Shown: positions 35,301 through 49,862 of the stretch, in pieces
Layout of the letters: each line of letters begins with the position of its first letter
Numbering within the stretch: the stretch's first letter is position 1
Source: Gorsachius magnificus
Lineage: Eukaryota; Chordata; Aves; Pelecaniformes; Ardeidae
Assembly: GCA_034008185.1 (NCBI GenBank)
Contig: CM067084.1
Coordinates: 9,319,385-9,383,384, forward strand
Direction: 5' to 3'
Length of the DNA stretch: 64,000 nucleotides
Position numbers and translations under genes: made by a program
Notes under the pieces: generated by a model
Told to the model about the DNA's origin: nothing
The model's input: the letters and a program-made list of their open reading frames with translations, nothing else
Databases searched by the model: none

Positions 35301-38300
35301 CTGAACAATTCTATCCTTTTCTGGTTAACTGCTGGTCTCTTTTACTACATAAGCCACTTCTACTGAGAGATATAAAAGCAATCAGCCAGCTACCATGATT
35401 GGGCTGACAAAGCCCTTTTAAGTGAATGTACTCACTACAGGGTCTGCATTAATCCCCAAGTATCTTAATAGAGTGTGTTAATTTACAGCTATCATCTTCT
35501 TTCGTTGTCTTACCCACAGGCAGGAGTGGAGTGCCTTGCTTGGTGTATACTTGCATTTAAACTCTGTCTTAGTTTGTTGCTGTTAGGTCCGTGGACTTGT
35601 CATAGGCTTTGGTACCCATGAGAAGCTATTTTGGCAGACTTGGCTAGCTCTTGCGTCTTTTTGTCGCCTTCACAGATGAGCTGCATTTGGGAAGGAAGTT
35701 GTTTTGCTTCATAATCTCTGGTGCATTGCTTATTTGTATGCACTGGGCTTAGATCATTGATTGCTCTTGAGGACTGAGGCTTTGAATTTGGTTTGCTATG
35801 CTACGGAAAGCCAGCATGCGTAACAGGGGACATACATGCCTCTGCTGTTTGGGAGATGAACAGCAGCATTTGTTTGTCTGTTGTTTCTTAAGGGCTTTCT
35901 ATTCAGTTACACAGCCCTGTTGTAGTCTCAGTGACACCTTGGTTCTGTTTGGGTTTACTATGTAAATAATTATAAGAATGAGGAATACAGTTGATGAGAA
36001 GTCTACTCTTCCAAGGAGTTAATCTTGAAAATTAACTCAAGACGAACAATCCACCATAATTCTGAATGAGAGTACCCATGCAAAGATTTAATGGTTTAAG
36101 TATTCCATTAGATTAATTTGGATTTCTGAGTGTGCTTAGGTAATCAAGCCTTTCAACATATGCTCTGAAATAATTTTCTACAGACTTCAGTACTGTGGAG
36201 GACTGTAACTTGAAGACATTTGTACTTTTTGTTTCTTCTGCCTCTTAGCCGTGCTGCCAAGTACATTCAGATCGTGGTGTTACTTCTCTGATCATTCCCA
36301 TGTGATATGTCTTAGCAGCTGTATTTTATGTGGCTGAAGATACGAGTAAGCTCCAGCAATTTTGGTGGCCTCAAAACTCTTGTCTTAATCCTCCAAGCTT
36401 CTCTGAAGCTTTTATTACCTTATCAGAATGCCATTAGTTTGCCACTGCAACAACTCAGCTGTAGCATAAATGCTTTGGCTGTACCAAAAAGTTACTGTCA
36501 TGAACTTTCTCTCTCTTCAGATGCTGTGATCTAATGGATAGCACCTTGGATAGTTTGTTGAACAGATAGGCTCTTCTATTCATAGTAGTTGTTTGCAACT
36601 GATGTGGACAGGGGCACAAAGGCTGATGAGACCTGAAGTAAGAGATCTTTTTTTGTGCTTCTACATGCCAGTGCCCAAGGCAATGATCTGTAGGTTTCTA
36701 GGGTTTTAGCCAGTTGTTTGGCTGTGATTCAATGACTTCAGCTATGTATTTTGGTAACACAGTTCTGTAGCAAGCATGTGGTAAAACCAATCTCTTTTCC
36801 AGGGATGGTGCTGGGAAAGGGAACGCGTGACAGTGGCTTATTCTACATGACATATTTACATGTAAGTTCTGCCATGCAAGTTCATACATAGGACTATTCA
36901 CAGAGGCATCTTTTGGCTTCTTTTTAAAAATCAACATGATTTCCCAAAGAATAGGACCATTTTGTTTATTCGTGCCCTGGAGTGCTTGTATATGCTTATG
37001 AAGGACCAATGTACATGTTCTATTTCCTGACAGCCGAGGAAAGTTCTCGCCAAAGAGGCAAACAGCTGAGCTAAAGATTGTAGCTGACATGGGAGAGTCG
37101 CTGATGTGACAGTACTGTGGCTGTTAATGACAGGTTTACTGCTGTTCTTGCTGCCCTGAAGGATTTTTTGCTGAAGGTAGGAATACAGTGCAGGCAGCAA
37201 GAACTAGAGGACTGCTTGTTCAGATTGCTGGCTTTGCTTGTAATACTGTTTGGCATAGCTTATAAGGAGATCTTTTGTATAACCTGAAGTTTGTCACTGT
37301 CAGCTCAGCTGCAGGCAACTCCCCTGTCTCTGATTACAGTTCTTTATTTGGTATACAAAGAGCATAGATTTGCGTTATGGGGTGGAGGTGGGAGGGATGT
37401 GGTGCTTGGGGCAGGTGCAGAGAACTTCACTGTGCCAGCAGCAAGGAATTATTAATCCAGGCTCAATGATCTGAAACATCAGATAAATGTTCGCTGCATC
37501 ATGTTGTTCTCTAGAAAGAAAAAAGTTTTGATTGAGACATTTTTGAGCCACCAGAGGTATATTCAAAGTGCCTTTAAAACTTGGCTCCAATGCTTATCTT
37601 CTCTAGAATCTGAAATGTGGCTCTGTGTGTGGAGGGGGGGTGGGTGGATGCGCTGGTTTGACTCACAGACGTAAATGTTTATCTGTAAGCAGTGCTTTTT
37701 TGGGGAGCTATAATTTTTGAAAATTAATCCTTGAGGGACTGCCAATCGCCCATTTGTTCAAAAGCTTTGAGCAAGAGCTTTAAATGAATTGCAAAAAGGA
37801 AGCCTTTTGATGCTGAAAGAAGTTTGTCAACATACTGTCAGTGTGTCAGGATGTGTGCCTCTTCCCCTCACCCTGCCTTTTGTTGAATGTTTTGTTGCTC
37901 CATCTTATGAAGTAAAGCTGGGCTGTGCCTAGGACTGGGAATAAACTTGGTCCTTCCTCAATCCTTTCCCTTTACATCTTGGGGAAAAGAGACATTTATC
38001 ATTGTAAAAAGGTATGTTCACAGAAAAACAAAGAGGAAAACTAAAAATATCCAACAAACCTTTAAGAGCTGATGCTAAGCTTTGGATAGTAGTTTTTGTG
38101 AAAGAAAATTGGTTAAAGGGGTAACCAAGAATAAACTCTTTTTGTTGAGCACGGTGAGAGGTGTCAAGAGGAAACCTGAAGAATGAGACGCTTGTTATTG
38201 AGCAGGTGAAGGGAGAAATGTGTACAAAACTTATTATATGTTATATTTCTGTAAAGTTAAAACACCTTCAACACTGAACGCAACTTGTAACTTTAAGTGG

Positions 38301-38463
38301 TAACAGACCAAAAGGCAAAGCTACACTTGGGAAAAACAGTATACAAAATGGCCTTTGCAAGCACAGTCACTTAAACTCATGAGTTTTATACTCATATACA
38401 CAGTTATCCAAGTGTGTCAGTATGGACTGTGTGTTCATAAGCAAGCAGTCCCTTTTCATGCTC

Positions 38464-38480
38464 TTTTTTTTTTTTTTTTT
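38464..38480. repeat. Poly-T tract
   Basis: Seventeen consecutive T residues. No AATAAA-type signal sits next to it on the minus strand, so it is not clearly a retroposed poly(A) tail. Confidence 0.9.
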
Positions 38481-41400
38481 CCCTGTTCTGCTGGTAGTGT
38501 CACTTGATAAAGCCTGTAGTCCTGCAGTGATCTCTTCTTCTGACAGGTTTTGTCCATAGAACGGTACCAATGTTTCTGTTAAAACGGGCCAGGCACTTTG
38601 ATCTCATAGACTGGAATTGGGTCCTGCTGCTTTTGGTGGAGTCAGTCCCTACTCAGTCTTTGGGCTTCCCTGAACTGTGGCATCGAGGTTTGTTACACAC
38701 TAGTGTTTATTCCATAGTTCTCCTTGTTTTCCCTTGTAAAACCACAAGCTACTTTATGTTGAAGGAGACTGAATAGGCACACACATACATTTTCTGCTTT
38801 GCACATAAGTACTATTTTGTTGGTGTATATCACTCCCTCAGCCCTATTTCTCATTCCCTGCTGCTTCTCAAAATGGCCACGAGCCACACATTCAGGGGTG
38901 TTATGGACTGAAAAACTATTGTTACCAGAATATGAAAATCTATTTATAAAAGAATCAAAGGGAGTCGGGTGCCCAAAACATTTGAATTTCAATTGGAAAT
39001 ATCCAGCCCTGTTAACTGAATGTATTATTTTGCCAGCTTTGTTTTAAACGACATAATGATAAAAGAAGTCAACCTGTTTTCAAATGACTGCATGTTAATA
39101 GCTTCTAGCAGGTGCTCCAGAAATCAAGGGAGTCTATGAAATTTCAGAATGCCCCCTCCCCCTAAAGAAGGCTTATTTCTAAAAAGTGCATGTGTTTTTA
39201 GTCTGGTTTATCAAATGTGTGAGACTATGATCTGTTTGTACTTCTGCTGCTTTGAGATTGGTATTTTTGTAAGAATTCAAAGTGCATCTGTCTTAAGTGG
39301 AAATTCCACGCAAGCTTAGCTATGTTGATGTCAAGGCATCTCTAAAGCATATAATTTTAGGGTCCCAAAAGTGCAAAAACGGTTGGCATGAAGCTTCAAG
39401 GAAAAAAAAAAAAAACAAACCACCACAACCAAACAACAAAAAAAATCCCTGAACTCCCTGAATTGTCTTTTGTCACCTGAACTGCAATTGCTACAAGAAG
39501 CCGGCACAGAAAACTACAAAACTGCATTTCATCTGCAGTTACAGACTGATAGATGTTCTTTGTAGCTGACAGTAGGCAGTGAGGCGTAATTCCTTTTGTT
39601 CCTTTGGTTGTTTAGCACAGTAAGTAAATTTAGGTCAAACTCTCAATCATTTGATCACATGCCTGGAGATGTAATACATTTTGCCTAATAGCCAGGGGAA
39701 ACAGTCGTTTAACCAAGTAACTGTTTCATTTCTTTAAGTGACTAATTTGATCAACAAGGCGCAGTTCATAGGAAAACAATGGATCCTACAATGGGATGTT
39801 CTCAGCCTGACCTTTGCGCCCAGCTGGATACCGGTGGGGCCTGTTAACACAGAGATGCTTGCCAGATTGAGATGAGCGTAGCAACATCATACATACAATA
39901 CAGTTGAAGTTACATCATGCAGCGCGTTGCATCACGTGTCTACTACGAATAATTTGCGCCTCATTTCCTGCCATGAGGTTTCTGAAGTAGGGTTTAGGTC
40001 AAAGAAAAGCAAACAGCTTGCTTAACCTTTAATTTCAGAATAGCGGGGGCTTGCGTATTTTTCACCCTTCTTTACCCCGAAGACCCAATTCAGCACTTTA
40101 TTGCACATTGGCTATCACACTAAAAGCAGCTAAAACAGCAGGTGGATTTAAAATGAAGGGACAGCTATATGGATGAGCTGCTGTATAAGCAGATTATAAA
40201 ATATGCAGTTTGGAGAGGTGGAACTTATCTACCCTCAGTAAGGAATTCTTTGCTGGCTGTTACTTGATAAGTTCAGCCATCATCTCTTGAAGATAAATTT
40301 TGGTATTGCCATGGTAGCTCTGACTAATTCCACGTCAGCCTCTTATCATCATGTAGTCATGGTTTTGACTCTTTGGAAAGGTTTAGTTTATAATGGAAAT
40401 ATATTTTGCTGGTCTACTTTAGTAATTAAAAAACCTTATACTTGTAGTTAAGTGCTGTCAACTGACCATTTGTGATCACTCAGTATATCGCATTCCTCTC
40501 CAATGATGCAGTTGCTTTCTGTTTGGTAGTGACCCAGGAGAGATAATCTGCATTCATATCTAAACACAAAACCACTAGAGGAGCTGTATTGTTAAATGAG
40601 ATACTTTTATATTCTGATTTAACTGAAAAAGGACTTTCAACTGCAATTTTTAATTTGAATGTGGAAAATAAGGCCGTACAACTAGCTTTGCAAATTGTTC
40701 GAGCCATTTGTTCAGGCAGAACAAGTGTCCGTCTTTGCTGTCTTGCTACCACACCTTTTATCCTAGGCTCTCCTTGATGTGCCTCCTTGAGGGGAGGTCT
40801 TTATTGTACCTTCATCTGGGATGAAAGTTTGCAGCAATTACCTCTCATTCTCTTCTTTCTCTAGAGCATAATATGTGCATGATTTTTTCAACTACATACC
40901 AGCTAATAAGCAAATTTAAAATAATGAGTCCCAAGGACTGTGGAAAAAAAATTCATGTATACAATTTAGCTTCTGAAAATCTTTGTTTTCAAACCCAAAA
41001 TTTATTTCACTGTTAATCATATTCCTTTCTTTCATTGCACTTTCACTTCCTGTAGGTTCTTTCCTCAATGCTGTTGCTTTTAAAATCTTATTTTATGCTT
41101 CTTTTTTGTAATTCACAAGGGTGTAGAGAATCTTGTGTGTTAATTTGCCTGTGATTCCAAGTTGTGCATTGGATTGCCTGCCATGATGCCTCTGGTAGCT
41201 CCTCTTTTCCAGTGGTAACTGCTGAAGTCCCTCTCCTTTGTTTGTCACTACCTGGTTTTTATGTACTCCTTCGGTAATAGTATGATTACTAATTCTTCAC
41301 ATTCCACTTTTGTTTCTCACCAAAATTATTAGGGTTCTGCCCACTTACAGCTAGAATGTTGGTGAGAGTTTTCACTGATCAGTTACATAATTCAGAATTT

Positions 41401-44229
41401 CTCATGTTCAGGTATATATACAGAAAAATGCTTTTAAATTGAATGTCTTGCTTCATTTTCCTCCCTCCCCCACTTACAGTTAAATTCATCCATGTTCAGC
41501 TCATAGCGGAGAAAAGATCTCTAATTTGATGGAAATAATGAAACTAAGTCATGTTGCCACATTTAAAACCTCATGTGGCTGAAGGAGTGTACCAGTTGTG
41601 AGAGAGACTGGAGCACTGGGAAACTTTGTATAGGCAAATGCAGACTCTTAAATTGAGCACACGCACTAAATTAGTTTAATGGTTGGTATCGTTTTATCTT
41701 CCTGCCCGGTCAAATCCAAAAAGCTGAGCAAAATGTTATGTTCTGTACAAACGACGGCTGGATTCATGTGATTTTGTATGTGCTATGCACCTCTGAAAAT
41801 AAGAGAACTTTTTTATTTAGGCACCAACATGGATTTTTCTTTCTTTCTAACTAAATGTTTAGAAATTAAGTGTCTGGCTTTGTTTCTGACACACTTTGGG
41901 AATAGTTTTACACACAGACTTCTCTGGAGACTCCTCTCCCTCAGTTTTCCTATTATTAACATACAAATCACTACTGTTGTAAGCAAGAATGGGGGCAATT
42001 TTATGATCTCTCACCAGGGTCCTCCCAGTCTTCTCGCAGCTAGGGAAAACAAATGGGCCTTTTAGTGTGCCTTGAAAGTCAGTAAACTAGAACTAGTTTG
42101 CAGGGGGTGGGGGTGCAAGTTCCCAAACTGGGGGGTGGGCACAGCAGAGAGCGCACATCTGCCGCCTTTTAGGAGCATTCCTGCCCTAGTGCTCAGTTGC
42201 TGGCAGCCTGGTACAAAGAAGTTGTTGTGTGTTGGTTTGGTTTTTATAGATGCATGCTTTTCCCAGATACTTTAATAAATTAATTGGCCAAAATAAGCTC
42301 CTCGAATGCCATGGCCAGAAGAGGTCAAAAAAAAAATAAAAAATCAAAGATGTATTTGATAAGAAATGTGATGCTGATGCTATCTTGCTTTGTAGGTGGC
42401 TTTTGAATTGGACACACAGCAGCTCATCTGGAAGGGAGAAGCTGTAGCTGAGAGCTGCAAGCTGTAACCTCAGGTAATGTAATGGCAGAGAAAAAAGCTG
42501 ATTAGGTTGTAGTTGTTAACCTCTTTCTGGTTTGGGGCAGAAATCCATTGGCTGCTTCTTTTCTGTCCTGCAGATGCAAGTTTAAAACTCCATAGAACAT
42601 CACAGTTTTGTAGATATAGTACTTTATTAAATACCTATGTACAAAGTTGCGAGGATTAAAGAGAAAAGGAAATAAATTTACAAAGGTTTACTGTATGGCT
42701 GTTACTGGACAGGAGCGAAGGAAAAGGGGAAAAAGAAGTTGTTTTGATTTTTGGCTTTGTTTAGTCTTTTACTCCCACTTTTCCCAGCAGAAGCTTCCCT
42801 GCAGTGTGAAAATAAAGCAATGTTCTTATATCCTCAAAAAAGAAGGAGCGGAAAGAGGGGAGAGAAAGGCACTGAAGCAGCTTAACAATAAAGACCATGT
42901 CTAAAGCAAATGTATTTACTCTTAACAGTTGAGATTGATTAGGCAAGAGTAAGTTACTTTACAAAGCAAATGATAAGAACATACATCTGCTTTAAAACGG
43001 CATGATTTCTTCTCTAGTACTGAGACAGATTTCCTCTGGGCTCTGGTAGTTATCAGATCTGGCCTTGAGGATGCTGCTAGCCACGGGTTACACTGCGAGC
43101 ATGAGAATGTGTTGGGGCAGGATGGGCTTGTCTTAGTCAAACAGATGTCAACTCGCTGTGCAAAACAAGGCAGCTCCATTTTGTGTCTGGCTAAGGGTAC
43201 CAAAAAGGTTCTGGCTCAGCTGGGTTTTTTGGTGTATAATTTTGGTGATTTGGTGTTTCTTTGGTGAATAATTTTGAGGTGGTGTGTTTGGGTTTTTTTC
43301 TTTTTTAAAGAGAATTTTCTTCTATGCTTTCTAATAATGAAAGAAGGGGTAAGTTTACAAGCTGTGGGGTTTTGGGGCTCTTTCGTTTGCTTTAAGTTTG
43401 AGTGACAAAGATGTTATGCCCATACCACACACACAAAGGTATTTGTATCATGTATTATGTTAGCATATCAGTTTAGATGCCTTCTTGAGAGCTAAGACAA
43501 AAGACCTTGGTTGCATCACCCTTTTTTTATGCTGAAGTACATATGGGTTAAGATATCCTTTTCCTTCTATATAGGGTCTGTATTTTCTCCAGAAAATTCA
43601 TTAGAAATGACCGGCTCTCAAGTACTGGGCTTTGCCGTTGCAAAAAATAAAATACAGGAAAAAACAATTCTAACACCAGCGATAATGTGATTTCAGGCTT
43701 TGCCTACCTGTAGCAGATGAACTACCTACTGTGAAATCCCAACGGAGGCAGGCTGTTTCTGTGGGGTATTTAAGGACAGGGTTCACTGTACTCATTTGCT
43801 CATGGCTGACTATCTGGTTTGTTTTGTGATAAGACTAAAGACTCTCTGTAGACTAGAAACTGTCTCTACTAGTGAATAAACAAAAGAAACCCATTTCTGG
43901 CAGTCAGGACAGAGCCATAATGTTCCAGATGGCTCAGGGTATTTGAAGTAACACTAATATTAAATAGATACAGTGTTTCAAAAACTAGAAGTGCTTTGTA
44001 GGGTTTTTTCTTCTCTTCTTTGCTTTTTTCCCCCCAAATTTCAAGATTATTTGATAAAGCCTATTATTGAAGAAAAAGAAAATTGCAAAAAATGTGGCAC
44101 TTCACACCAAAAGTTTGGGAGGCTGAAAAATAAGCCAGATCTTATCTTCTAGTAGTGCTCTTGTGGTAAACTCATCACAGGAAGAAAACCCATAATTCTG
44201 ATGTTTGTAAATGACACAGGCTTGTCTTT

Positions 44230-44253
44230 GTGTGTGTGTATGTATGTATGTAG
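44230..44253. repeat. GT/GTAT microsatellite
   Basis: GT units followed by GTAT units. Confidence 0.85.
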
Positions 44254-44423
44254 GACCTCTTATAGTATCATACCTTTTCCTATATGGTGACCTAAACATT
44301 TTTACAGAGGGAGCTTAATAGAAGTTCAGTATCTTAAAGTATAAACTGCATTCTGCCAGATAGAGTCTTAATAAGCATCAATCACAAATCTAAACTTTCC
44401 CTTTAAAGGAGTTACTCAACAAG

Positions 44424-44441
44424 ACAGACAGACAGACAGAT
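44424..44441. repeat. GACA microsatellite
   Basis: About four and a half GACA units. Confidence 0.88.
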
Positions 44442-47400
44442 TAGGAACACGATGGGGATGAATGAGCAAGTACAATAGGAATAGTAAAGTCCTAATAGTA
44501 AAGCAGTGCTGGGAGCAATGTATTTGCAAAGACATACATAGATCCTAAGTTAGAAGTAGGAGTGGGTAAGCAGACGGGGAGTCCAGGAGAGCCAAGAAGT
44601 TAATTTCATTGATTCTTTGATCTTCCTTCAAGATTCCTGGGACTTGCTTACATCAATAGAGAAGATGTATTATTTAAAGTGGGCTATTGGAAAAAGGTAT
44701 TATAACTACAGTCAATCTCTCCTTGGCTTTCAACAAAACTGAAAATACTGGTTTGAATGTAATTGGAGCTAGAGCAGATTGTATCAAAAATGAATTTACC
44801 TGCTTTGAGTGAACGCCTGCCTAAATCCTGGACAAAAGAATTAGGCAAGACTCACTTAGCATGTTTTGGCCTGTTCTGTGTTGGTTATCTAAATCATATT
44901 AGATCCCAGTATGTTGATGAGAACAGGCTACCAGGCCACAGCTACTTCTGGTTGACCATATGAATACCATGATTTATTGACATAAAAAGTAGGAATGACT
45001 ACAGCCTAGTGAAGAGTAGTTAAAGAAATTCCCTGTGGGACCAACATCAGTTGGAAATGACCTCAGGTGCAGTTCCAGTATCTCAAGGACCCTGAAATTT
45101 ATGTGAGCTTGTCAGCTCTATTCAGAGGAAGAATTTTTGTGTGTACTTATTAGCTGCTGAATTGCAGCTTGCTGTTTTCATTTTCCAAAGGCTCCTAAAT
45201 CCATGAGAAGACCAGTAGCGCTTTGCAGTTAAAGGCTTTTTTAGCTGAACCATGCATGAGAGCTGTGGCCAATAATGTGGGCTTGGCAAGATTTGTACTT
45301 GGCAGGGAAATTCTTTGGGGATGCCCCCTCTTTGCTCTTTTTCTAGAACCCTGTGCCCTTGGAAAGCTTTGGAGCACTTGCGTAAATGCATATGTGGTGT
45401 GACTATGTAGGTCAGACATTGCATTCTTAGTTTCACACCACAAAATTGAGGATGTAGGTTAGACTGCACAGTCCTTAGGATTTATAGTAATTGATTGTTA
45501 TTTTTTGTAATGAAACTTGAAGACACTTTTTTTTTCCCCAAAAGGTGGAGTAGTCTCAATTTGTGTCCAAAATACCTATAGCACAGGCAATGATTTTACA
45601 AGTTTACTTATACTGCCTAATATGTATCCTTCAACCCTGACTCTAACAGCAAGGTGAAAACCTCACACGCTCCACCCAACTCTCCCAAACAATTCAAGTG
45701 CTGTGATCCAAAATTCTGCAATTTTTACAGGCATTTTTTTATTCTGAAAGCCTGGGAACTTAATGGAGTGGATACCATATTTATCCAGTGACCAGTACAA
45801 ACAGAGTCTAATCCCTAATTTTAGTCTTTAGATGCTTTTCAATAGAAACCATAACTTTTATATCAGATCTTGTATCTATTTAATCCTTAGACTATGAGGT
45901 TAATCTGGTATTTGGACACCTGTGGTGATGGGGGAGGAGGGATGTTTGTTAGCTAGGCAATGTGTGCATTTAATTTCGTGGTGGACAAGAATGTTTGTAA
46001 ATGTCAAATTCTGGGTTCTCCAGATATAAGTACAAGAAAATAATTACCGGTTTGTAAATAAAAAGAGAAGAGAGAAAATCCCTGGCCAAGGTTTAGAGCA
46101 GTAATGGGAAAACTAAAGCTGTGTCTATATTAGCAGCTGGATTTTAAATGAGTATGGTTTTGAAGTGAAGCCCTTGATTGTTCCAATTTACTGCATATCG
46201 ATTCAGTTCTCAAAGTGGTCTAGGATCAACTAGATCCCTCTAGGAGAAAACAAAACTGGAAGTTCAAGTCCGAATATGCTCCAGTGTTTGTTTGAGTTCA
46301 TTAGGATCTATCCCGCAGTTTGGGTTTTGCCACCCTGAGGTCATCTGGGAAAACCCAATACACAAGGGTCAGGATAAGGATCTCAAACGGCTCTCACAGC
46401 ACCTTGAATTAGTTCTGGCGCCCTATAATGGGCTAAATGCCATGAACACTTTCCTATTTGCTGATGACTGCCAGCCCTCTGCTCTTTCTTGCAGTTCTGG
46501 TGCTCCTTCCTCATTCATCTGTACCTATTAGGATTTGGAGTCCACTTTCTAGAATGCCTTTTCTGCTTTGTTCACCACCTTCTGCCTAGTTCATAGTTAC
46601 CTGCGTTACCTCATGAAATTCAAGAGACCTCCAACTCCAAGGAAATGATAGTCTTTGAGTTGTGCAAGGGTTGGGATTTTAGTGCCATCAAATAATCCTG
46701 CTGCCTACCTGTCATTAATCTCATGATGGCTGCTGATAGAGGCAAGCTGTGAGGAATTCAACCAGCTAAAAAAGTGAAGGGAGAGTCCTTGAAGGTCAGG
46801 AACAACATCCATGCTTGGGAACACCAGAGCAGATGTGCACTCTTTATGTGGAGCTTGAAAGGATCTTTGCTTGGGAGCATGCCAGCAAGCTGGTGTCATG
46901 TTTGGACTCCAGCACCCCCAAGGACAGAAACACCATGCAGGAGAATCCAGAGCAGAGTGCCCATTCTGGCGTTTGTTCCAGGATCCCTGTGTACCTCACA
47001 GTTTTTATTGCTGAGCATGACATTACATGCTATGGGATATTCCTTTGGACTGTTCGGGCCACCTGTTCTGGCTGTGCCCCCTCCCAATTTCTTGCCTACC
47101 TCCAGCCTGCTTTCCAGTGCAGAGCGAGAAAAAAAAGTGGCCTTGACACTGTGCAAGCACTGTTCAGCCACATCCAAAACATTGCTGTGTTACCAACACT
47201 GTTTTAGTCACAAATCTGAAACATAGCACCTTATGAGCTGCTATGAAGAAAGTTAACTCCACCCCAGACAGGCCCAGTACGAGTCCAGTGTCACAGCGGG
47301 TCTGCAGCATGTCTCATGGGGTAAATAGGCACCCAAATGCTGCAAAAGATCCGCTCTCTTCTTTGTGTCTTGCTGCATTCATGAGTGATGTTAATGTGGT

Positions 47401-49190
47401 GCTGGAATATTTGTAAGAAATAAGAAGACAGTGCAATGCTTCTTGGAGAGACCTGTGGTTTAGGTCGTGAAGCCCTGGAGGATAACTTCCCTTCAGAAAG
47501 TTTTGAACAGCTTTGTGAAGATGGTTTGGCCCTAGGCCAGGCTCTGATCCAAAGTAACCCTCCTAAACCAAATATGATGGAGATAGGAGGTATTTCAGCA
47601 CCAGCCTCACAGATCTGCTAAACCACTTGCTTTGGGCTAAGTTACCTCCTGATGTGAAATAACCTAAGAGCTAAGGTGCTTGCCCGCAGTCCTTTTAGCC
47701 ATTTAATCTTTAACTCATTTTGTTTGCAAAGTTCTTCACCCTGTTTCTGTAGCTAAATACTCATAAAGGGATCTGGTATAACTTGTGAAAACTATGCCAG
47801 TTTTTATTAAAAACCTCCATCACACTTTGTGACTGTTTTCTTAATGAAGCACCCGCACAGATGGTGGGATACCATTTATATTGGTATACATTACTTACGG
47901 GTGGAGACTAGTCTTATTTTTCATTCTCGGGTTTGGTGTGGCAGGTGTCGCGATAGTCTATTATATCCATCCTGGCTTACCTGATTTCATATTGGCCATC
48001 AGCTGTGCTCCTTAAGGTTGCGATCTTGTTAATGTTTTTTTGGGCAGAGTCACTGTTTGCCTGGGAAATGCCCTTGGAAAAAAAACCAGAAGTGCTGAAG
48101 GAAGGTTGTCTGAATTGCTAAATAGTGGTTTTTCCTTGCTTCTCGGTACTTCATCAGTGGTGTAGTTGGGAGTGGATTTCTAAGTTGGTATCTTTTAAAT
48201 GTCAGACTTTTTTAAACTAGTTGTGGTAATGCGATACTGTGGTGACATTTACCATCAGCAAGCAGCATTACTCTGGGGATCCCAGCCTTCTCCAGCAGGC
48301 AAGAGGTGAACTTTGAAAACTTGCCTCTTCAGGAGGTGCCAGTGACACCACATATGCTGATACTCTGGTTGCAACACTGATCCGTGTTAGGATAACATGA
48401 GCAAGCAGTATCTTTTGTAGCTATCAGTTTTCCTTTAGTCACATAAGCAAATTTAAACCCAAAATCCAGAGTTGACAAAATATCGAAAAAGGGAAACAAT
48501 GCCAGTAAATCCAACTGTCTTTCCATGTGGCACTGTCGCTTCTCAGGCAGCTCTGTAGGAGTGTGTTTGTCTCGCCCTGCTGGGTTTGGAGGTATGTGTG
48601 TGGGACTGAGAAATGATGTTTGCAGCTGAAAGTAAAAAAGCTGATATGGCTGGCGGTGTTGTCAGCCTTCAGAAATAAAACCGTGGGCATGTCAGGGGAC
48701 CCAGTACTGTAGAGAGAAATCTAAATAGAACTAATAACTCTGCAAAACCTGAAAGAAGGAAGTACACCCCTAGGGACTGAAACTGAGCTATCTACAGAGA
48801 TGCTTAAGGCAAACTTACCTGTTTTAAAGAGAACTGACTTCCAAGAAAACCAAATGAATTTGAGCAGTATATAAGTACTCAGAATTCCTGGAAATAATGA
48901 AATAACAAGACTATTATATTTTCGTCCTCTGTCTAAATATCAAGGACCAGTTATTAACAAGTGACGCCCTGCATCTGTGATTCTGCATAATGCTCACTGA
49001 CCCTTGCAATGCAGGATTTTGCACACCTGATTATGAATGTAAAACATCTTATAGGATAATACGCTTTTTCTTCAATAGTTTGCTCTGGGAGGTATAGCAG
49101 AAGTGAACAAGTTCCATACCAAATAATACCACCTATAACTCACATACCAAAACTTCGTATGTCTCTTTGGCCAGAATGTAAATATCCCTA

Positions 49191-49862
49191 TGAATTGATG
49201 CCTCTTAATATACCCAGGTATTGAAATTGATTGATATTGATAGGTATAAAAATAAATTGGTATCAAAATTCCTAGGTATCAATGCCTATCAATTGGTATT
49301 GATGTCTGCTGATGACTACCATAACAATAAGTATCTCTATCAAAAGGTATCAATACTGATAGGTATTGATAGGTACCTGCTTATCTAAATCAGTCTATCA
49401 ATACCTACCTATCAATAGGTATTAAAAATGATAGATATTAAGGACTATTGCTATTGGAAGGTATCAATATTGATAGATATAGTTATTGATATCAAAATCA
49501 ATAGGTATGGATGAATATTGAAATTGGTGGCTCTTGAAATCAATAGATATTGATGCCTATCAATGTCTATTGATGCATATTGATTTCAAAATCAGTATAG
49601 AAATTGATAGGATCAATGCCTATGATACCAAAATAATATTGAAATTGATAGCTATCGTGCCTACCAATATCAAGATTGGTATTGACAAACATTGATACCA
49701 AAAGGTAATTATGCCTATAGGTATCAATGCCTGTCAATATTAGAGTTTTGAAATCAACAGGCATCACTGGGTAGCGATGCCAATGGATATTGAAATCAAG
49801 AAGTAGCAATGCCTATTGGTATCAAAATAGGTATCAAAATTGATAGTATTGATATCTTTACT
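49191..49862. repeat. Degenerate array of GGTATCAAT/ATTGATACC words
   Basis: About 670 bp composed largely of short words such as GGTATCAAT, CCTATCAAT, ATTGATAGG and GGTATTGAT, in both orientations and with irregular 9-12 bp spacing. Direct and inverted units are intermixed, so the array is quasi-palindromic and AT-rich. It is not a clean microsatellite and shows no transposon termini that I recognise. No coding potential is apparent. Confidence 0.85.

Larger units (their letters stand above)
21308..49190. other. Unique sequence, no gene recognised
   Basis: About 28 kb without a recognised exon, RNA gene or recent transposon. The largest open frames (26671-27048 minus, 46774-47226 plus) have no recognisable domain. 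Scattered simple tracts are present: a T13 plus AT run at 32306-32330, T17 at 38464-38480, A14 at 39402-39415, a GT/GTAT tract at about 44230-44253 and GACA units at about 44424-44441. It is consistent with a long intron or intergenic DNA. Confidence 0.5.

Noticed and set aside
42100..42140. Four G runs, possible G-quadruplex
   Set aside because: One loop is about 16 nt, so stability is doubtful and no regulatory context is visible.
46292..46531. FADD motif resembling the reverse-transcriptase catalytic box
   Set aside because: The surrounding residues do not match CR1 or retroviral RT, so it is a chance motif.
46774..47226. 150-codon plus-strand open frame, with a second overlapping frame of 130 codons
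   Set aside because: No recognisable domain, two overlapping frames of equal length and no credible splice or promoter context.
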